Positions 44,049-54,063 of a stretch of 64,000 bases of DNA are shown in pieces. Origin of the DNA: Cupriavidus sp. WKF15 (GTDB taxonomy: Bacteria; Pseudomonadota; Gammaproteobacteria; Burkholderiales; Burkholderiaceae); assembly GCF_029278605.1 (NCBI RefSeq), contig NZ_CP119574.1, positions 840,441 through 904,440 of the forward strand, read 5' to 3'. Both the position numbers and the translations under genes were made by a program. Within the stretch, counting starts at the first letter, position 1, and each line of letters begins with the position of its first letter. The notes under the pieces were generated by a model, which did no database searches, was not told the origin of the DNA, and saw only the letters and a list, made by a program, of their open reading frames with translations.

Positions 44049-44343
44049 GTCGGAATGATGCATGGCAATGACGGGGATGACGCCGCACCAGTTTGGCGTC
44101 ATCTCGCACAATGATGAAACCACAGTTTCTTTTTGTGGTGCGTATGAAATAGAAATTTCATGATTGCTGCTGGCCTATGCAAGCGCGATGCCAACGCCTC
44201 TCCGAAGCGGTCCAAGGCCACGTAATGAACTGATTTGAAAGGGGTTCTTGTCCTCGTGTCGGGTGCATCCGGCATCCTGTGCGCTCGTGGCATGCGTCTT
44301 GCGCTTTGCCTTGCTCCGACCCGACTGAAGAGAAAGGTGTTTT

Positions 44344-45138
44344 ATGAAACGCAGACAGTTCACCGCCGTTGCCACGATCCTTGCCACCGCCATCATGTTT
44401 GCCGTGGCGCCGGCCAGGGCTGACGATTCCCTCAACGCGGTGATGGCGAAGAAGTCGATCGCAATCGGCATTCCGGTCGACTTTGCACCGTATGGGTTCA
44501 TGGGCCCGGACCTGAAGCCGCAGGGCCTCGATGTGGCGGTCGCGCAGATGATTGCCGACAAGATGGGCGTCAAGGCGGAACTGGTGCCGGTCAGCACGCC
44601 GAACCGCATTCCATTCCTGCAGACCAGGAAGATCGACCTGATCGTGTCGGCACTGGGCAAGAACGCCGAGCGTGCCAAGGTGATCGACTTCACCGTTGCC
44701 TACGCGCCGTTCTACCAGGCAGTGTTCGGTCCGAAGAGCCTGAGCATCAAGAGTTTCGCCGACCTAGGCGGCAAGACCATTGCCGTGACGCGTGGCACTA
44801 TCCAGGACGACGTGCTGCAGCAGGTGGCGCCGCCCACGCTGAAGATCCAGCGATTCGAGGATGACAATTCCACGGTGGCCGCGTTCGTGTCGCAGCAGAC
44901 TCAGCTGGTTGCCACCGGGGCCGCGGTGGCCGCCGCCGCGATCCAGAAATATCCGAAGGTGGATGCGGAATACAAGCTGCTGCTGAAGGACTCGCCGAAC
45001 TTTATCGGCGTGCGCAAGGGCGATGCCGCGCTGCTGAACAAGGTCAACGAGATTCTGCGCCAGGCCAAGGCCGATGGCACGCTGGGCAACTACGCGCAGC
45101 GCTGGCTTGGCCGCGGCACAGGCGAGTTGCCGGAGTAA
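44344..45138 (+). CDS. Polar amino-acid ABC transporter, substrate-binding protein
   Basis: 264 aa. Sec signal (ATILATAIMFAVAPARA, cleavage near 27), then an SBP_bac_3 fold: IAIGIPVDFAPYGFMGPDLK, GLDVAVAQMIADKMGV, NRIPFLQTRKIDLIV and VTRGTIQDDVL. First gene of the transporter operon; the two permeases and ATPase follow. The substrate is probably an amino acid released or taken up as carbamoyl or diamino derivative; this is inference. Confidence 0.92.
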   Translation: MKRRQFTAVATILATAIMFAVAPARADDSLNAVMAKKSIAIGIPVDFAPYGFMGPDLKPQGLDVAVAQMIADKMGVKAELVPVSTPNRIPFLQTRKIDLIVSALGKNAERAKVIDFTVAYAPFYQAVFGPKSLSIKSFADLGGKTIAVTRGTIQDDVLQQVAPPTLKIQRFEDDNSTVAAFVSQQTQLVATGAAVAAAAIQKYPKVDAEYKLLLKDSPNFIGVRKGDAALLNKVNEILRQAKADGTLGNYAQRWLGRGTGELPE

Positions 45139-45214
45139 CCCATCGGTCAGGCACCAGTCCGCGGCGGCATGTGCTGCCGCGGGTCCCACCATCGGCTTCG
45201 TCAGGCTGTTTCGC

Positions 45215-45874
45215 ATGATTTCCTTCGACTTCTGGCCCGTCCTTTCCCAGTGGCAGTTCCTGCTGCAAGGCCTCTGGCTGACTGTCTTGCTGACAGCATT
45301 CTCGGCGGCCGCCGGTACCTTGCTCGGTACCGGCTGCGCCTGGGCGCGCCTGCACGCGCCGGTATGGATCCGCGTAATCGTCGGTGGCTACGTCGAGGTG
45401 ATTCGCAACACGCCTTACATCATCCAGTTGTTCTTCGTCTTCTTTGGCCTGCCGTCGATTGGCGTGCGGCTTGCGCCGGAGGTCGCATGCGTGCTGTCGA
45501 TGACACTGAACCTGGGTGCCTACGCCTGCGAGATCGTACGCGCCGGCCTTGCGTCGACACCGCGCGGCCAGATCGAGGCCGCACAGAGCCTGGCGCTCGA
45601 TCGCTGGCAGATCTTCACGCGCGTGGTGCTGCCGCCCGCGCTCAAGCGCGTCTGGCCCGCGCTCGTCGGCCAAGTCATCATCGTGATGCTGGGCTCGTCG
45701 GTGTGCAGCCAGATCTCGGCGGAGGAGGTGTCCTATGCCGCGAACCTGATCGCCAGCCGCACTTTCCGGAACTTCGAGTCATATATCGTCGTCACTGCCG
45801 CGTACCTTGCACTGGCGGTGCTGGTGCGCCAGGCCCTGAACTGGGTCGGGCCGCGGTTCGTGTTTGGCCGCTGA
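45215..45874 (+). CDS. Amino-acid ABC transporter permease 1
   Basis: 219 aa, HisM/GlnP family. Several TM helices and the EAA loop (LASTPRGQIEAAQSLALDRW). Start ATG 45215; a longer open frame runs upstream through the intergenic region but is not family-like. Pairs with the next permease, 14 bases downstream. Confidence 0.9.
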   Translation: MISFDFWPVLSQWQFLLQGLWLTVLLTAFSAAAGTLLGTGCAWARLHAPVWIRVIVGGYVEVIRNTPYIIQLFFVFFGLPSIGVRLAPEVACVLSMTLNLGAYACEIVRAGLASTPRGQIEAAQSLALDRWQIFTRVVLPPALKRVWPALVGQVIIVMLGSSVCSQISAEEVSYAANLIASRTFRNFESYIVVTAAYLALAVLVRQALNWVGPRFVFGR

Positions 45875-45888
45875 GAGAGGAGGAGGCC

Positions 45889-46539
45889 ATGATCGAGTTT
45901 TCCTTGTGGGACATCTTCCGCAACCTGTTACTGGCGCTGCGCTGGACGGTCGGTCTATCGCTGATTGCCTTTGCGGGCGGCGGTATTGTTGGGTTTCTGC
46001 TACTGGTGGCGCGTATCGCAGAAGTGCCTGGCGCCCGGCGCGGCATTGCCCTGTACGTTCAGCTGTTCCAGGGCACGCCGCTGCTGATGCAGCTTTTCCT
46101 GACCTATTTTGGGCTGGCCCTGATCGGCATCGAGACCTCGGCGCTGCTTGCTGCTGCGCTGTGCCTGACGTTCTACGCCAGTGCTTACCTGACGGAGATC
46201 TGGCGCGGGTGCGTTGACGCGCTTCCACGCGGGCAGTGGGAGGCATCGGCCAGTCTTGCCATGAACCTGCGCGAGCAATTGCGCTACGTGATCCTTCCGC
46301 AGGCGGCGCGCATTGCGGTGGCGCCGACGGTGGGATTCATGGTGCAGGTCATCAAGGGAACGGCGCTGGCCTCAGTCATCGGCTTCGTCGAGGTGACCAA
46401 GGCCGGGCAAATGATCTCGAACGCGACCTTCCAGCCCTTTCTGGTCTACAGCTGCGTCGCGCTGATGTATTTCGCCCTGTGCTTTCCCATGTCGGTCTGG
46501 AGCCGCAGGCTCGAACGCCGGCTGCAGCCTCACGCCTGA
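45889..46539 (+). CDS. Amino-acid ABC transporter permease 2
   Basis: 216 aa from ATG 45889 (GGAGGAGG upstream, a strong site). GlnP-type: QLFQGTPLLMQLFLTYFG and EAA loop ALPRGQWEASASLAMNLREQ. Forms the membrane channel with permease 1. Confidence 0.92.
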   Translation: MIEFSLWDIFRNLLLALRWTVGLSLIAFAGGGIVGFLLLVARIAEVPGARRGIALYVQLFQGTPLLMQLFLTYFGLALIGIETSALLAAALCLTFYASAYLTEIWRGCVDALPRGQWEASASLAMNLREQLRYVILPQAARIAVAPTVGFMVQVIKGTALASVIGFVEVTKAGQMISNATFQPFLVYSCVALMYFALCFPMSVWSRRLERRLQPHA

Positions 46540-46608
46540 GCTGGCGGGACAACCGTTGCCGGACCTCTCGCGGACCCAAAATCGCCAACCAGCCCCAATC
46601 AATCATCC

Positions 46609-47373
46609 ATGTCCAAGTCACACGCGACTCCCGAGCATTTTGCCCTCGTCAATATCGAGGGGCTGCGCAAGCAGTACGGCGACAATGAAGTCCTGAAAGG
46701 TATTGACCTCAGGATCGGCCGACGCGAAGTCGTCTGCATCATCGGACGCAGCGGATCCGGCAAGAGTACGCTGCTGCGCTGCCTGAACGGGCTCGAGCAT
46801 TTTCAGCAAGGCAAGTTGTCGATCGACGGCCAAGCGCTGCGCCACGGCGACGCGACGGCTATGCGCGAACTGCGCCATAGCGTCGGCATGATCTTCCAGA
46901 ATTTCAACCTGTTTCCGCATCTGACCGCTTGCCAGAACGTGATGCTCGCGCCGACCCTCGTCAAGGGGGTGCCGAAGGCGGAGGCATACCGGCGGGCTCA
47001 GGCCTTGCTGCGGCGCGTCGGCCTGGGTGAAAAGGGCGAAAGCTATCCCGACCAGCTCAGCGGCGGGCAGCAGCAGCGGGTCGCGATTGCACGCGCGTTG
47101 GCCATGGATCCCTCGGTGCTGCTGTGCGACGAGATCACGTCCGCACTGGACCCGGAACTCGTGGGCGAGGTGCTAAGCGTTGTCGAGTCGCTCGCCGCCG
47201 ACGGCATGACGCTGATCATGGTCACGCACGAGATGAACTTTGCGCGCAAGGTCAGTGACCGCATTGTCTTTATGCATCAGGGCAAGGTGCACGAGACCGG
47301 TACGCCGGAGCAGATCTTCAGCCAGCCGCGAACGCCCGAACTGCAGCAGTTCCTGTCAGCCATGCATGGCTGA
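46609..47373 (+). CDS. Amino-acid ABC transporter ATP-binding protein
   Basis: 254 aa. Walker [11 protein letters not shown]-loop QNFNLFPH, signature LSGGQQQR, Walker [13 protein letters not shown] and H-loop VTHEM. GlnQ/HisP class. Completes the operon; the 69 bases before it contain no separate promoter that I recognise. Confidence 0.95.
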   Translation: MSKSHATPEHFALVNIEGLRKQYGDNEVLKGIDLRIGRREVVCIIGRSGSGKSTLLRCLNGLEHFQQGKLSIDGQALRHGDATAMRELRHSVGMIFQNFNLFPHLTACQNVMLAPTLVKGVPKAEAYRRAQALLRRVGLGEKGESYPDQLSGGQQQRVAIARALAMDPSVLLCDEITSALDPELVGEVLSVVESLAADGMTLIMVTHEMNFARKVSDRIVFMHQGKVHETGTPEQIFSQPRTPELQQFLSAMHG

Positions 47374-47399
47374 CAGGACAGCGCCAGCACCAGTCGGAT

Positions 47400-47552
47400 T
47401 CAGCCCAGTTCCTGCCCCACCATCATCCGGTGGCCATCCGGCGTGGCCAGTGCCATCTCACGCATTCCCCAGGGCTTGTCGGCGGGTGGCTGCACAATGA
47501 TGGCTCCGCGCGATGCCGGTTCGGCATGCAGCGCGTCGATGTCGTCCACGTG
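47400..47552 (-). pseudogene. VOC/glyoxalase-family C-terminal fragment
   Basis: HVDDIDALHAEPASRGAIIV, QPPADKPWGMREMALATPDG and HRMMVGQELG plus stop. The first half of the protein is missing. Confidence 0.65.
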
Positions 47553-47611
47553 GAATTAGGGGTGCTTTCGGCGCGAACTGACACGGTTTCAACAAGAAAG
47601 CCGTTCTGTAT

Positions 47612-47665
47612 CAACAAGTTGCGCAGAGAGCCTTTTGTGGAAAAGTCGTTGTGTGCAAATTGTTG
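47612..47665. other. Imperfect 14-bp inverted repeat
   Basis: CAACAAGTTGCGCA (47612-47625) and TGTGCAAATTGTTG (47652-47665) pair with 2 mismatches across 26 bases. Could be an IS end relic or an operator. Confidence 0.4.
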
Positions 47666-47848
47666 ATTTCAAAGAGGATTTCGTGCGCCGGCGTATCATT
47701 TTGCAGCGAAAGCACGATCACCCCTGACTGGCGACTGGAACCCAGTCTAGGAACGGCCTGCCGATTCAGGAACACGAAAGCCGTCCCTTGCTTGTGCAGA
47801 TTTGCACGACCATGATGGAAAGCAGTTGCAACTATTCTTGCTCCGGCC

Positions 47849-48278
47849 ATGAAGCTGAACCAGGTGAGTTGGGATGATTTGCGCGTGTTCCTCGCGGTAG
47901 CGCGCGCCGGGAATCTGCCAAGGCCGCGGGCGTGCTCGGCATCGATCACGCCATCGTCGGCCGCCGCATCGCAGCGCTGAGCGGTGCGCTGGCTCGATGA
48001 CGTCATCGCCACGCCGGCCATCGGCTTTCACTCCACCAGCATGCTCTCGCAGATGTTCGCCGCCGCGGCCGGCGCCGGCATCGTCAGTTGCCGGCCTTGC
48101 CCGGGCTGAGCGGCTCGGTCCCCGGCTGATCCTACCCGGCGAAATCCATGTGCAGCGCAATGCATGGTTGAGCTCGCACCGGTATCTGCGGAGTGTGCCG
48201 CGCATACGACGGGTCGCAGCCTTCCTGGCCGAGGTCATTGGCCGCGACTATCCGGTACCGTCGGCAGATGACGAATGA
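47849..48278 (+). pseudogene. LysR-family regulator, internally deleted
   Basis: MKLNQVSWDDLRVFLAVARA begins a normal LysR HTH, frameshifts after about 25 residues (AAGVLGIDHAIVGRRIAALS in another frame), then jumps to the end of the effector domain (ATPAIGFHSTSMLSQMFAAA, RYLRSVPRIRRVAAFLAEV). About 150 residues are missing. Confidence 0.75.
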
Positions 48279-48297
48279 CGGGCCGCCGGCGCCTGCG

Positions 48298-49284
48298 TCA
48301 GACGATGTCGACGACGACCTTGGTTCGCGCTGTACCGCCAGTGACCAGCTCGTAGGCGGCTTCCGCCGAACCCAGATCGAAGCGGCGCGGGTCAACCACC
48401 GGCCTCAGCTTGCCAGCCTCGGCCAGCCGGGCGGCCTCGCGCAGCATCTCGCCGTGGTGCGCGCGCAGCTTGCCGGTCAGCAGGGGGTAAAGCGTGAATA
48501 CGCCGGAATAGGTGGCCTCGCGGAACGACAGCGGTGCCAGCGCATGCGTACCCCAGCCGAGCGCGCTGACGACGTGGCCGAAGTGCTTCACCGCCGCGAA
48601 TGACGCATCGAGCGTCGCGCCGCCAACTGTATCGACCACCAGGTCGAAGCCTTCGCCCTGCGTATGGGCCGCGACATAGTCCTCCACGGACTGCGCGCGG
48701 TAGTCGATCGGCGTGGCGCCGAGTTGCCGAACCAGCTCCAGGTCTTTTTCGCTGGCGGTGGCGAAGACGTGCGCGCCGAGCGCATGCGCCAGTTGCACAG
48801 CCACGTGGCCAACGCCGCCAGCACCACCCTGCACGAGTACCGTCTTCCCGGCTTGCAGGTGCGCGCGATCCACGATTCCCGCGTAGGCTGTGATGAAAGC
48901 GAGCGGCAACGCGGCCGCTTCGCGCATCGACAGACTGGCGGGCTTGTGCGCCAGTAGGTCCGCATCGACTGCCGCGTACTGGGCCAGTGATCCCTGGATG
49001 CCGCCGACGCCACCGGTCATGCCATACACCTCGTCTCCCGGCCGGAAGGTGGTGATGCCGTCGCCGACGGCATCGACCGTGCCCGCCATGTCGATGCCCA
49101 GCACCAGCGGCGGCGGGTGTTCCGCATGCGCCGCGCTGCCAGAACGGATTTTGGTATCGAGCGGATTCAGTCCGCTTGCCACTATGCGTACCAGCACCTG
49201 ACCGGCAGCGGGTTCGGGACGCGGGACGGTAGTGAGTTCGAGGGGGCCGTTGTGTTGCTTCAGCACCAGCGCCTGCATGGACAT
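48298..49284 (-). CDS. Zn-independent quinone oxidoreductase (MDR family)
   Basis: 328 aa. MDR features: N-terminal GroES-like domain, GIDMAGTVDAVGDGI, cofactor loop VQGGAGGVGHVAVQLAHALG and ATASEKDLELVRQLGATP. No structural or catalytic Zn cysteines. NADPH-dependent reduction of quinones or enones. ATG 49284 has GGAGATC upstream. Divergent from the LysR gene, which probably regulates it. Confidence 0.9.
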   Translation of the reverse strand: MSMQALVLKQHNGPLELTTVPRPEPAAGQVLVRIVASGLNPLDTKIRSGSAAHAEHPPPLVLGIDMAGTVDAVGDGITTFRPGDEVYGMTGGVGGIQGSLAQYAAVDADLLAHKPASLSMREAAALPLAFITAYAGIVDRAHLQAGKTVLVQGGAGGVGHVAVQLAHALGAHVFATASEKDLELVRQLGATPIDYRAQSVEDYVAAHTQGEGFDLVVDTVGGATLDASFAAVKHFGHVVSALGWGTHALAPLSFREATYSGVFTLYPLLTGKLRAHHGEMLREAARLAEAGKLRPVVDPRRFDLGSAEAAYELVTGGTARTKVVVDIV

Positions 49285-49395
49285 ATTGTGATCTCCTTTC
49301 TCCCCCGGGACGTGGGATGGGCGTAACGATGGAATCATCATTGTTCATGCGGAATCGCATGTAAATTGACAATACTGAATAGTCGGCAATCAAAA

Positions 49396-50265
49396 ATGCA
49401 TGAAGAAAGCCCAGATTGGAGCGACCTGCGCATCTTCCTGGCCATCGCGCGTGCGGGAACCCTAGGCGCGGCGGCGAGGAAGGTCGGCCTGACCCAGCCG
49501 ACGATGGGGCGGCGCCTGCGTACGCTGGAGGCGTCGGTCGGCCACATGCTGTTCCATCGCACCAGCGACGGATTCATCCTGACCGAAGAGGGGAACGCGG
49601 TACTCGCCTACGCGGAAAGGATGGAGGAAGAGGCACTTGGCCTGACGCGCGCCCTGGCTGGAACGGACAATGCGCTGACCGGCCTGCTGCGTGTGACGTC
49701 GTCGGACTGGTTCGGGATCCATGTGCTGACCCCGGTCTTTGCGCGTTTCCTGGCGCAGCACCCACGCGTGTCAGTGGAACTCGTGACGGATTCCCGGCAG
49801 TACAGCCTCGCCCGTCGCGAGACCGACCTGGCGTTCCGCATCACGCCGTTCGAGGAGCCCGATGTCATTCAGCGCAAGCTGATGCACATGGAGTATGCGC
49901 TGTACGGTCATGTTGACGTCGAGACGCCACGTGCACGGGATTGCGATGGTATTGCACTCATCAGCATGGACAGTGCTTTTGGCGAGTTGCCCGATGTAGC
50001 GTGGACCACACGGATGTTGCCCGGGGCGCGCATTGCGTTCCGCAGCAACAACAGGGGCGTGCAGGCGCGCATGTGTGCTGAACGCGGAGGCTTTGCCGTA
50101 CTGCCTTGCCCGCTTGGCGATGCCACGCCGGGGTTGCGGCGCATCGACCTGGGCGACGCGCCGCCGGGCCGCGATGTTTGGCTAGGATGCCATCGGGACC
50201 TGCGGCGGCTGGCGCGGCTGCGCGCGCTCATGGCGTTGACGGTCGAGTGCCTCGGGGGGCGATGA
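49396..50265 (+). CDS. LysR-family transcriptional regulator
   Basis: 289 aa. wHTH (SDLRIFLAIARAGTLGAAAR, LTQPTMGRRLRTLE) followed by a substrate-binding domain. The divergent spacing of 111 bases to the quinone oxidoreductase is typical of LysR target genes. Start ATG 49396; an earlier start at 49366 is possible. Confidence 0.9.
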   Translation: MHEESPDWSDLRIFLAIARAGTLGAAARKVGLTQPTMGRRLRTLEASVGHMLFHRTSDGFILTEEGNAVLAYAERMEEEALGLTRALAGTDNALTGLLRVTSSDWFGIHVLTPVFARFLAQHPRVSVELVTDSRQYSLARRETDLAFRITPFEEPDVIQRKLMHMEYALYGHVDVETPRARDCDGIALISMDSAFGELPDVAWTTRMLPGARIAFRSNNRGVQARMCAERGGFAVLPCPLGDATPGLRRIDLGDAPPGRDVWLGCHRDLRRLARLRALMALTVECLGGR

Positions 50266-50311
50266 GCGGGCATGCCAGCCCACGGAGTCGGCCTGTTGGG
50301 GCTGCGGGGTA

Positions 50312-50596
50312 TCAGGAAGCCTTGCTGCGTTGATCTCGGTGATGGCGCCGGTATGCGCCCGGCTCAACGCAGAAATGCTGCGTGAACGCACGCCCGAACG
50401 CGGCCTGCGAGGCGTAGCCGCATCGCTCGCCCACCGCGGCGGTAGACAGTTCATCCGGCCGCAACAGCCGCGCGGCGCGCTCCATGCGCAGCGTGTTGAC
50501 CAGTTCCAGGGGCGTGATACCCCCCAGTTGCGCAAAGCGCCTTGCCAACGCGGCTTCCTGGTGATTTACCGGATATCCGCTAGGAGAAGGCATCAC
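50312..50596 (-). pseudogene. AraC-family HTH fragment
   Basis: Tandem HTH: QLGGITPLELVNTLRMERAA, then AVGERCGYASQAAFGRAFTQ. The sensor domain is lost; the break coincides with the 39-bp repeat at 50584. The remaining 94 residues could still be translated from ATGs in that repeat. Confidence 0.7.
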
Positions 50597-50622
50597 CTGT
50601 TATTTCCCGCGGACGATGCGCG
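50584..50622. repeat. 39-bp repeat, copy B
   Basis: Matches 26921-26959 with 2 mismatches; supplies the apparent start of the AraC fragment. Confidence 0.75.
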
Positions 50623-50639
50623 ACAGCCACTACCCGCCA

Positions 50640-50745
50640 GCCTGGTGCCGCTGCGGCGGGGTGGCTTCGATCCGCCCCCACCTCCACCACCCCGCCGCCG
50701 CCGGTGGTCTGCTACCGCAACGCGGAAGGCCTGACCTGGCAAACA
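50640..50745 (+). pseudogene. H-NS-like PPP-linker fragment
   Basis: GFDPPPPPPP in one frame and VVCYRNAEGLTW in another: the linker and start of the C-terminal domain of the family seen at 23462 and 30465. Confidence 0.5.
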
Positions 50746-50807
50746 CCACTTGGCCCGTGCATGACTACCACGTGTCATTGCCATGCCGGCGTCGCAGGCA
50801 CAATTGC

Positions 50808-51140
50808 TTAACGGTGGCTGGCAGCCAGCGCGACCATAGCGCCTGTGGTGGCCGCAATGGCCGCCACGGTCCCCATACTTTGCCATGGATGCTCATGGAC
50901 ATAGCGATCGGTCGTTGTCGCCCACTCGGAGACTTTGGCGCGGCTCTCTTCGCGCAACGCAACGAGGCGGTCCTGCAGTGCGCGCTGCCTGGCTTTGAGT
51001 ACGTGGCGCTCAAGGCTAGTCCCTACCCCGGTTTCGGCTTTGACATCATGAAGAAGCGCCTGCACGTCGGCCATCAGCGTATCGACGTCGCGGACCAATG
51101 CGTCCTTGCGCACGGAGAAATCAGATTGGATGTCGTTCAT
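50808..51140 (-). CDS. DUF883 (ElaB/YqjD-like) membrane-anchored protein
   Basis: 110 aa. Helical coiled-coil N terminus (VRDVDTLMADVQALLHDVKA), conserved DRYVHEHPWQSMGTVAAIAA and a C-terminal hydrophobic segment. Such proteins tether ribosomes to the inner membrane in stationary phase in E. coli. GGAGGGAAAG precedes the ATG. Single gene. Confidence 0.85.
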   Translation of the reverse strand: MNDIQSDFSVRKDALVRDVDTLMADVQALLHDVKAETGVGTSLERHVLKARQRALQDRLVALREESRAKVSEWATTTDRYVHEHPWQSMGTVAAIAATTGAMVALAASHR

Positions 51141-51227
51141 CTTTCCCTCCTGTTACGAAATCATCGTGGTGCGTCGCGCACCACGACTGGCACTGTGTCA
51201 AATATAGGCCGGGGTTGACAGCCCGGC

Positions 51228-51845
51228 ATGGCAAACGGCAAGCCACGACGAAGTATCCCGGAAGGGGGGGCCGTGGAATCCATGCGTCGGAAGTCGGTAT
51301 TGGATGAGCGCGCCACCGGCATCGACGTGGGCAGCGAGAAGCTGCACATATCCATCGGAGGGGACACGCCCCGGGTCTTTGGCACCATGACCCGGGACGT
51401 GTCCTCGCTGATCGAGTGGCTGCGCGACGAAGACGTGCGCTCGGTGGCCATGGAGCCATCCTGACCGGGCGGCGCGATCCCGCTTACCTGCTCACGCTGT
51501 GCGATGTGCAAATCCGCAAGCACAAGGCCGATCGGGTCAAGGAATCGCTACGCGGGATGTGGAAGGACGAACACCTGCTTGCCTTGCGCCAGGCCTTCGA
51601 GGGCTGGCAGTTCTACCAACGCCAGATCGGCGAATGCGATCGCGCCATCGAGCAGGTGCTGCGAGAACTGGGCGGGCCGCCCCATGATGACGGCCCGATC
51701 TCACCGGCCAAGCCCGGCGGCACCCATACGCCCAGGATCGACGGCCTGCACCGCATGCTGCTGCAGCTGTGCGGCGGCAACGACCCCACGCAACTGCCGG
51801 GGCTCGCCGACTACTCGCTGCTGCTCGTGATCGGCGATGTCGGTC
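51228..51845 (+). pseudogene. IS110-family transposase, internal deletion
   Basis: N-terminal RuvC-like part (ATGIDVGSEKLHISIGGDTP, VRSVAMEPS) and, in another frame after about 51462, the middle and C-terminal part (KADRVKESLRGMWKDEHLLA, EGWQFYQRQIGECDRAIEQV, QLPGLADYSLLLVIGDVG). Cut at 51845 by the IS256 fragment. Confidence 0.75.
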
Positions 51846-52483
51846 CTTGCGACCGTCGGTGCGGATGCCCAGCGCCAGATAAACCGCCTTGTTCTTGACC
51901 GTGCCTTCATCGCGGATCTTCAGTCGTAGCGCGTCAAAGTACACGATCGGATACATGGCCTCGAGCGGGCGTTGCTGCCATTGCTCGACGTCAGCCAGCA
52001 CCTCGTCGGTGACTGTGGAAATCAGATTGGGCGATACCTGCAGCCCATACAACTCCAGCAGATGGCCCTGAATCTCGCGCACGCTCATGCCGCGCGCATA
52101 CATGCTGACGACGTGGTCGTCGAAGCCAGGCAGCCGGCGTTGATACTTGCCGACCAATTGGGGCTCGAACGTCGCCTGCCGATCGCGCGGAATATCCAGA
52201 TTCAGCTCGCCGTTGGGCGCCAGGACCGTTTTGAGGCTGGTGCCGTTGCGGTGATTACCGGTCTCGCCTTGCCCGCCTCGTTATCCAGATGGTGACTCTA
52301 CTCGGCGGCCAGCATACGCTCGGCCAACTGCTGCTTGAGTTGGCCGGCCAAGCTCGATTCGCCCAGGATCGACTCGGCATCCTTGCTCTGCACCTGGGAC
52401 AGCAGTTGATCGATCAGTTCATCGGGGAACAGCTTCGGTGCCTTCGGGTTCTTGCTCTGTTTGTTCACTGTTGTGTCGGTCAT
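51846..52483 (-). pseudogene. IS256-family transposase N-terminal fragment
   Basis: Starts MTDTTVNKQSKNPKAPKLFP at 52483; an in-frame TAG and a frameshift near 52270 break it before SLKTVLAPNGELNLDIPRDR, LVGKYQRRLPGFDDHVVSMY and YPIVYFDALRLKI (first catalytic Asp). Cut at the IS110 junction. Confidence 0.82.
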
Positions 52484-52529
52484 TGGACGTTTCCGTAATC
52501 GTCTCATGACCTCGGCACACTAAAAATCT

Positions 52530-52877
52530 GACAGGCTCGCCCGCCACAAGACCATGACGCTCACGGCGGACGAGTTCATCCGCCGCTTCCTGCTGCACGT
52601 GCTGCCCGACGGCGTCAAGCGCATCCGCAGCTACGGGTGGCTCGCCAACTGCCACCTGGCGGCGCGCCTGGCCACACGCCGGCGGCTGCTCGGTGTCGAG
52701 CCGCCCGCCGCTGCGTCACCCCCCATCGCAGAAGACTACCGTGACCGTTACCAGCGGCTCACCGGCAAGTCACTGCGCGATTGCCCCGTCTGCGGCAAGG
52801 GCCACATGGTCCGCATCGAAGGTGGTGTGCCTGGCATCCTTCCGCGGGCTCCACCTGACCCCAGTCATGGGGACTGA
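52530..52877 (+). pseudogene. IS91-family transposase C-terminal fragment
   Basis: DRLARHKTMTLTADEFIRRF, LLHVLPDGVKRIRSYGWLAN, CHLAARLATRR, and the zinc-ribbon-like CPVCGKGHM. The Y2 catalytic part is missing. Confidence 0.75.
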
Positions 52878-53169
52878 CCGGCATCACCACCACCCCGAGC
52901 ACGTTGGTCTTTCCTCACGCGGCCAACGCGAACCCACTCGTGCTTTGACGTCATCGCACCGTCACAATGCCGCGAAACTGCGCACTATCTGCCCATTGAC
53001 CCTCGCATTCTCACTGTCTTCGTGCGTCCATCTGGCGCAATAGTGTCACTTGAATCGACTGGGCCGAGTCAGTCGGTCTCGTCCAACGGCACGGATTTGC
53101 GTCTGGAGCACTATTGCGCATTCAAGCGACTCTGACCGAGATGGTCGAGCGTCATCGCCGTCTGGGCAG

Positions 53170-53480
53170 CGGACCTTGTGACGGATGCGTTGACGATGGC
53201 GTGGTTCCGCAAGCCTGCACCCGGCGCGCTGTATCACTCGGACCGTGGCAGCCCAGTACGCGAGCCAGGAATTCCAGCACAAGTTGGCCTGATATGGCAT
53301 GCGCTGCTCGATGAGTCGCAAGGGAAATTGTTGGGACAACGCGCCGACGGAGAGCTTCTTCAACAGTTTGAAGAACGAACGAGTTCATTCCACGCGGTAT
53401 CGAACGCAGCGTGAAGCCGCTGCGGACTTGTGGATGGGAGCCGCCAAGCGGTTTGCGAAAACCTCGTTTCCGATCTATCA
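53170..53480 (+). pseudogene. IS3-family orfB fragment (different IS)
   Basis: MAWFRKPAPGALYHSDRGS in one frame, then MRCSMSRKGNCWDNAPTESF and FNSLKNERVHSTRYRTQREA in another: DDE core around the second Asp and the Glu. Not the element at 20579/31634. Confidence 0.78.
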
Positions 53481-54063
53481 GTCGGGCCATTGTGCGGGGC
53501 CCGTGTCAAGGCAGAGAACTGCGTCAACGCTCTCCAGAATGGCTGTGGCCTGTCGTTTGCCAGCCCGAACATCATCACTGCACCGGTGACGCAGGTCGAC
53601 TTCTCTACCCATACCATGCTCAGCAAGGTCGGCGGCATCGCGGGTGCGGCGCAAGTCTGACGGTCACCATCGCCGTAGCGGGGCCTGACCGTGCGCCTGA
53701 CCCGCCGGAAATGCCCCCGCCATACCGCCTTTGTGGGGCGCGCCGTTGGCGGGGCATCTCCGACACTAGCCGACCCTTCAAAGGTAGCCCGTGTCAACGC
53801 CCGTTTTTACCTATCCCTTAACTCAGGATTCAATTTTCTGCATCACGAGATCATCCACTTGGCTGAGATGCTCCGCCCGAGCGTTGCCTATTCTTCAGAT
53901 TAGTCCGAAAAGTTTCAGGCACGGCCCGGAAACTGATGGCGGCGGTCACCGATGTGTGTTCTGGTCCGACGGAAACCTCGCAGCACTTTCACGGTCCAGC
54001 GCGCGCAGCAGTCCGCCGATTGCTGCGCCGTGACCCAATGGCCTTTGGAAATGGGAGGGTGCG
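53481..54063. other. Region without supported gene
   Basis: A plus frame ending at 53660 (NIITAPVTQVDFSTHTMLSK) may be part of a lost gene. The rest shows nothing recognisable. GGGAGGG near 54055 is the ribosome site of the next gene. Confidence 0.4.

Noticed and set aside
47874..48278. Functional LysR gene downstream of the transporter
   Set aside because: Most of the effector domain is deleted and the frame changes at least twice.
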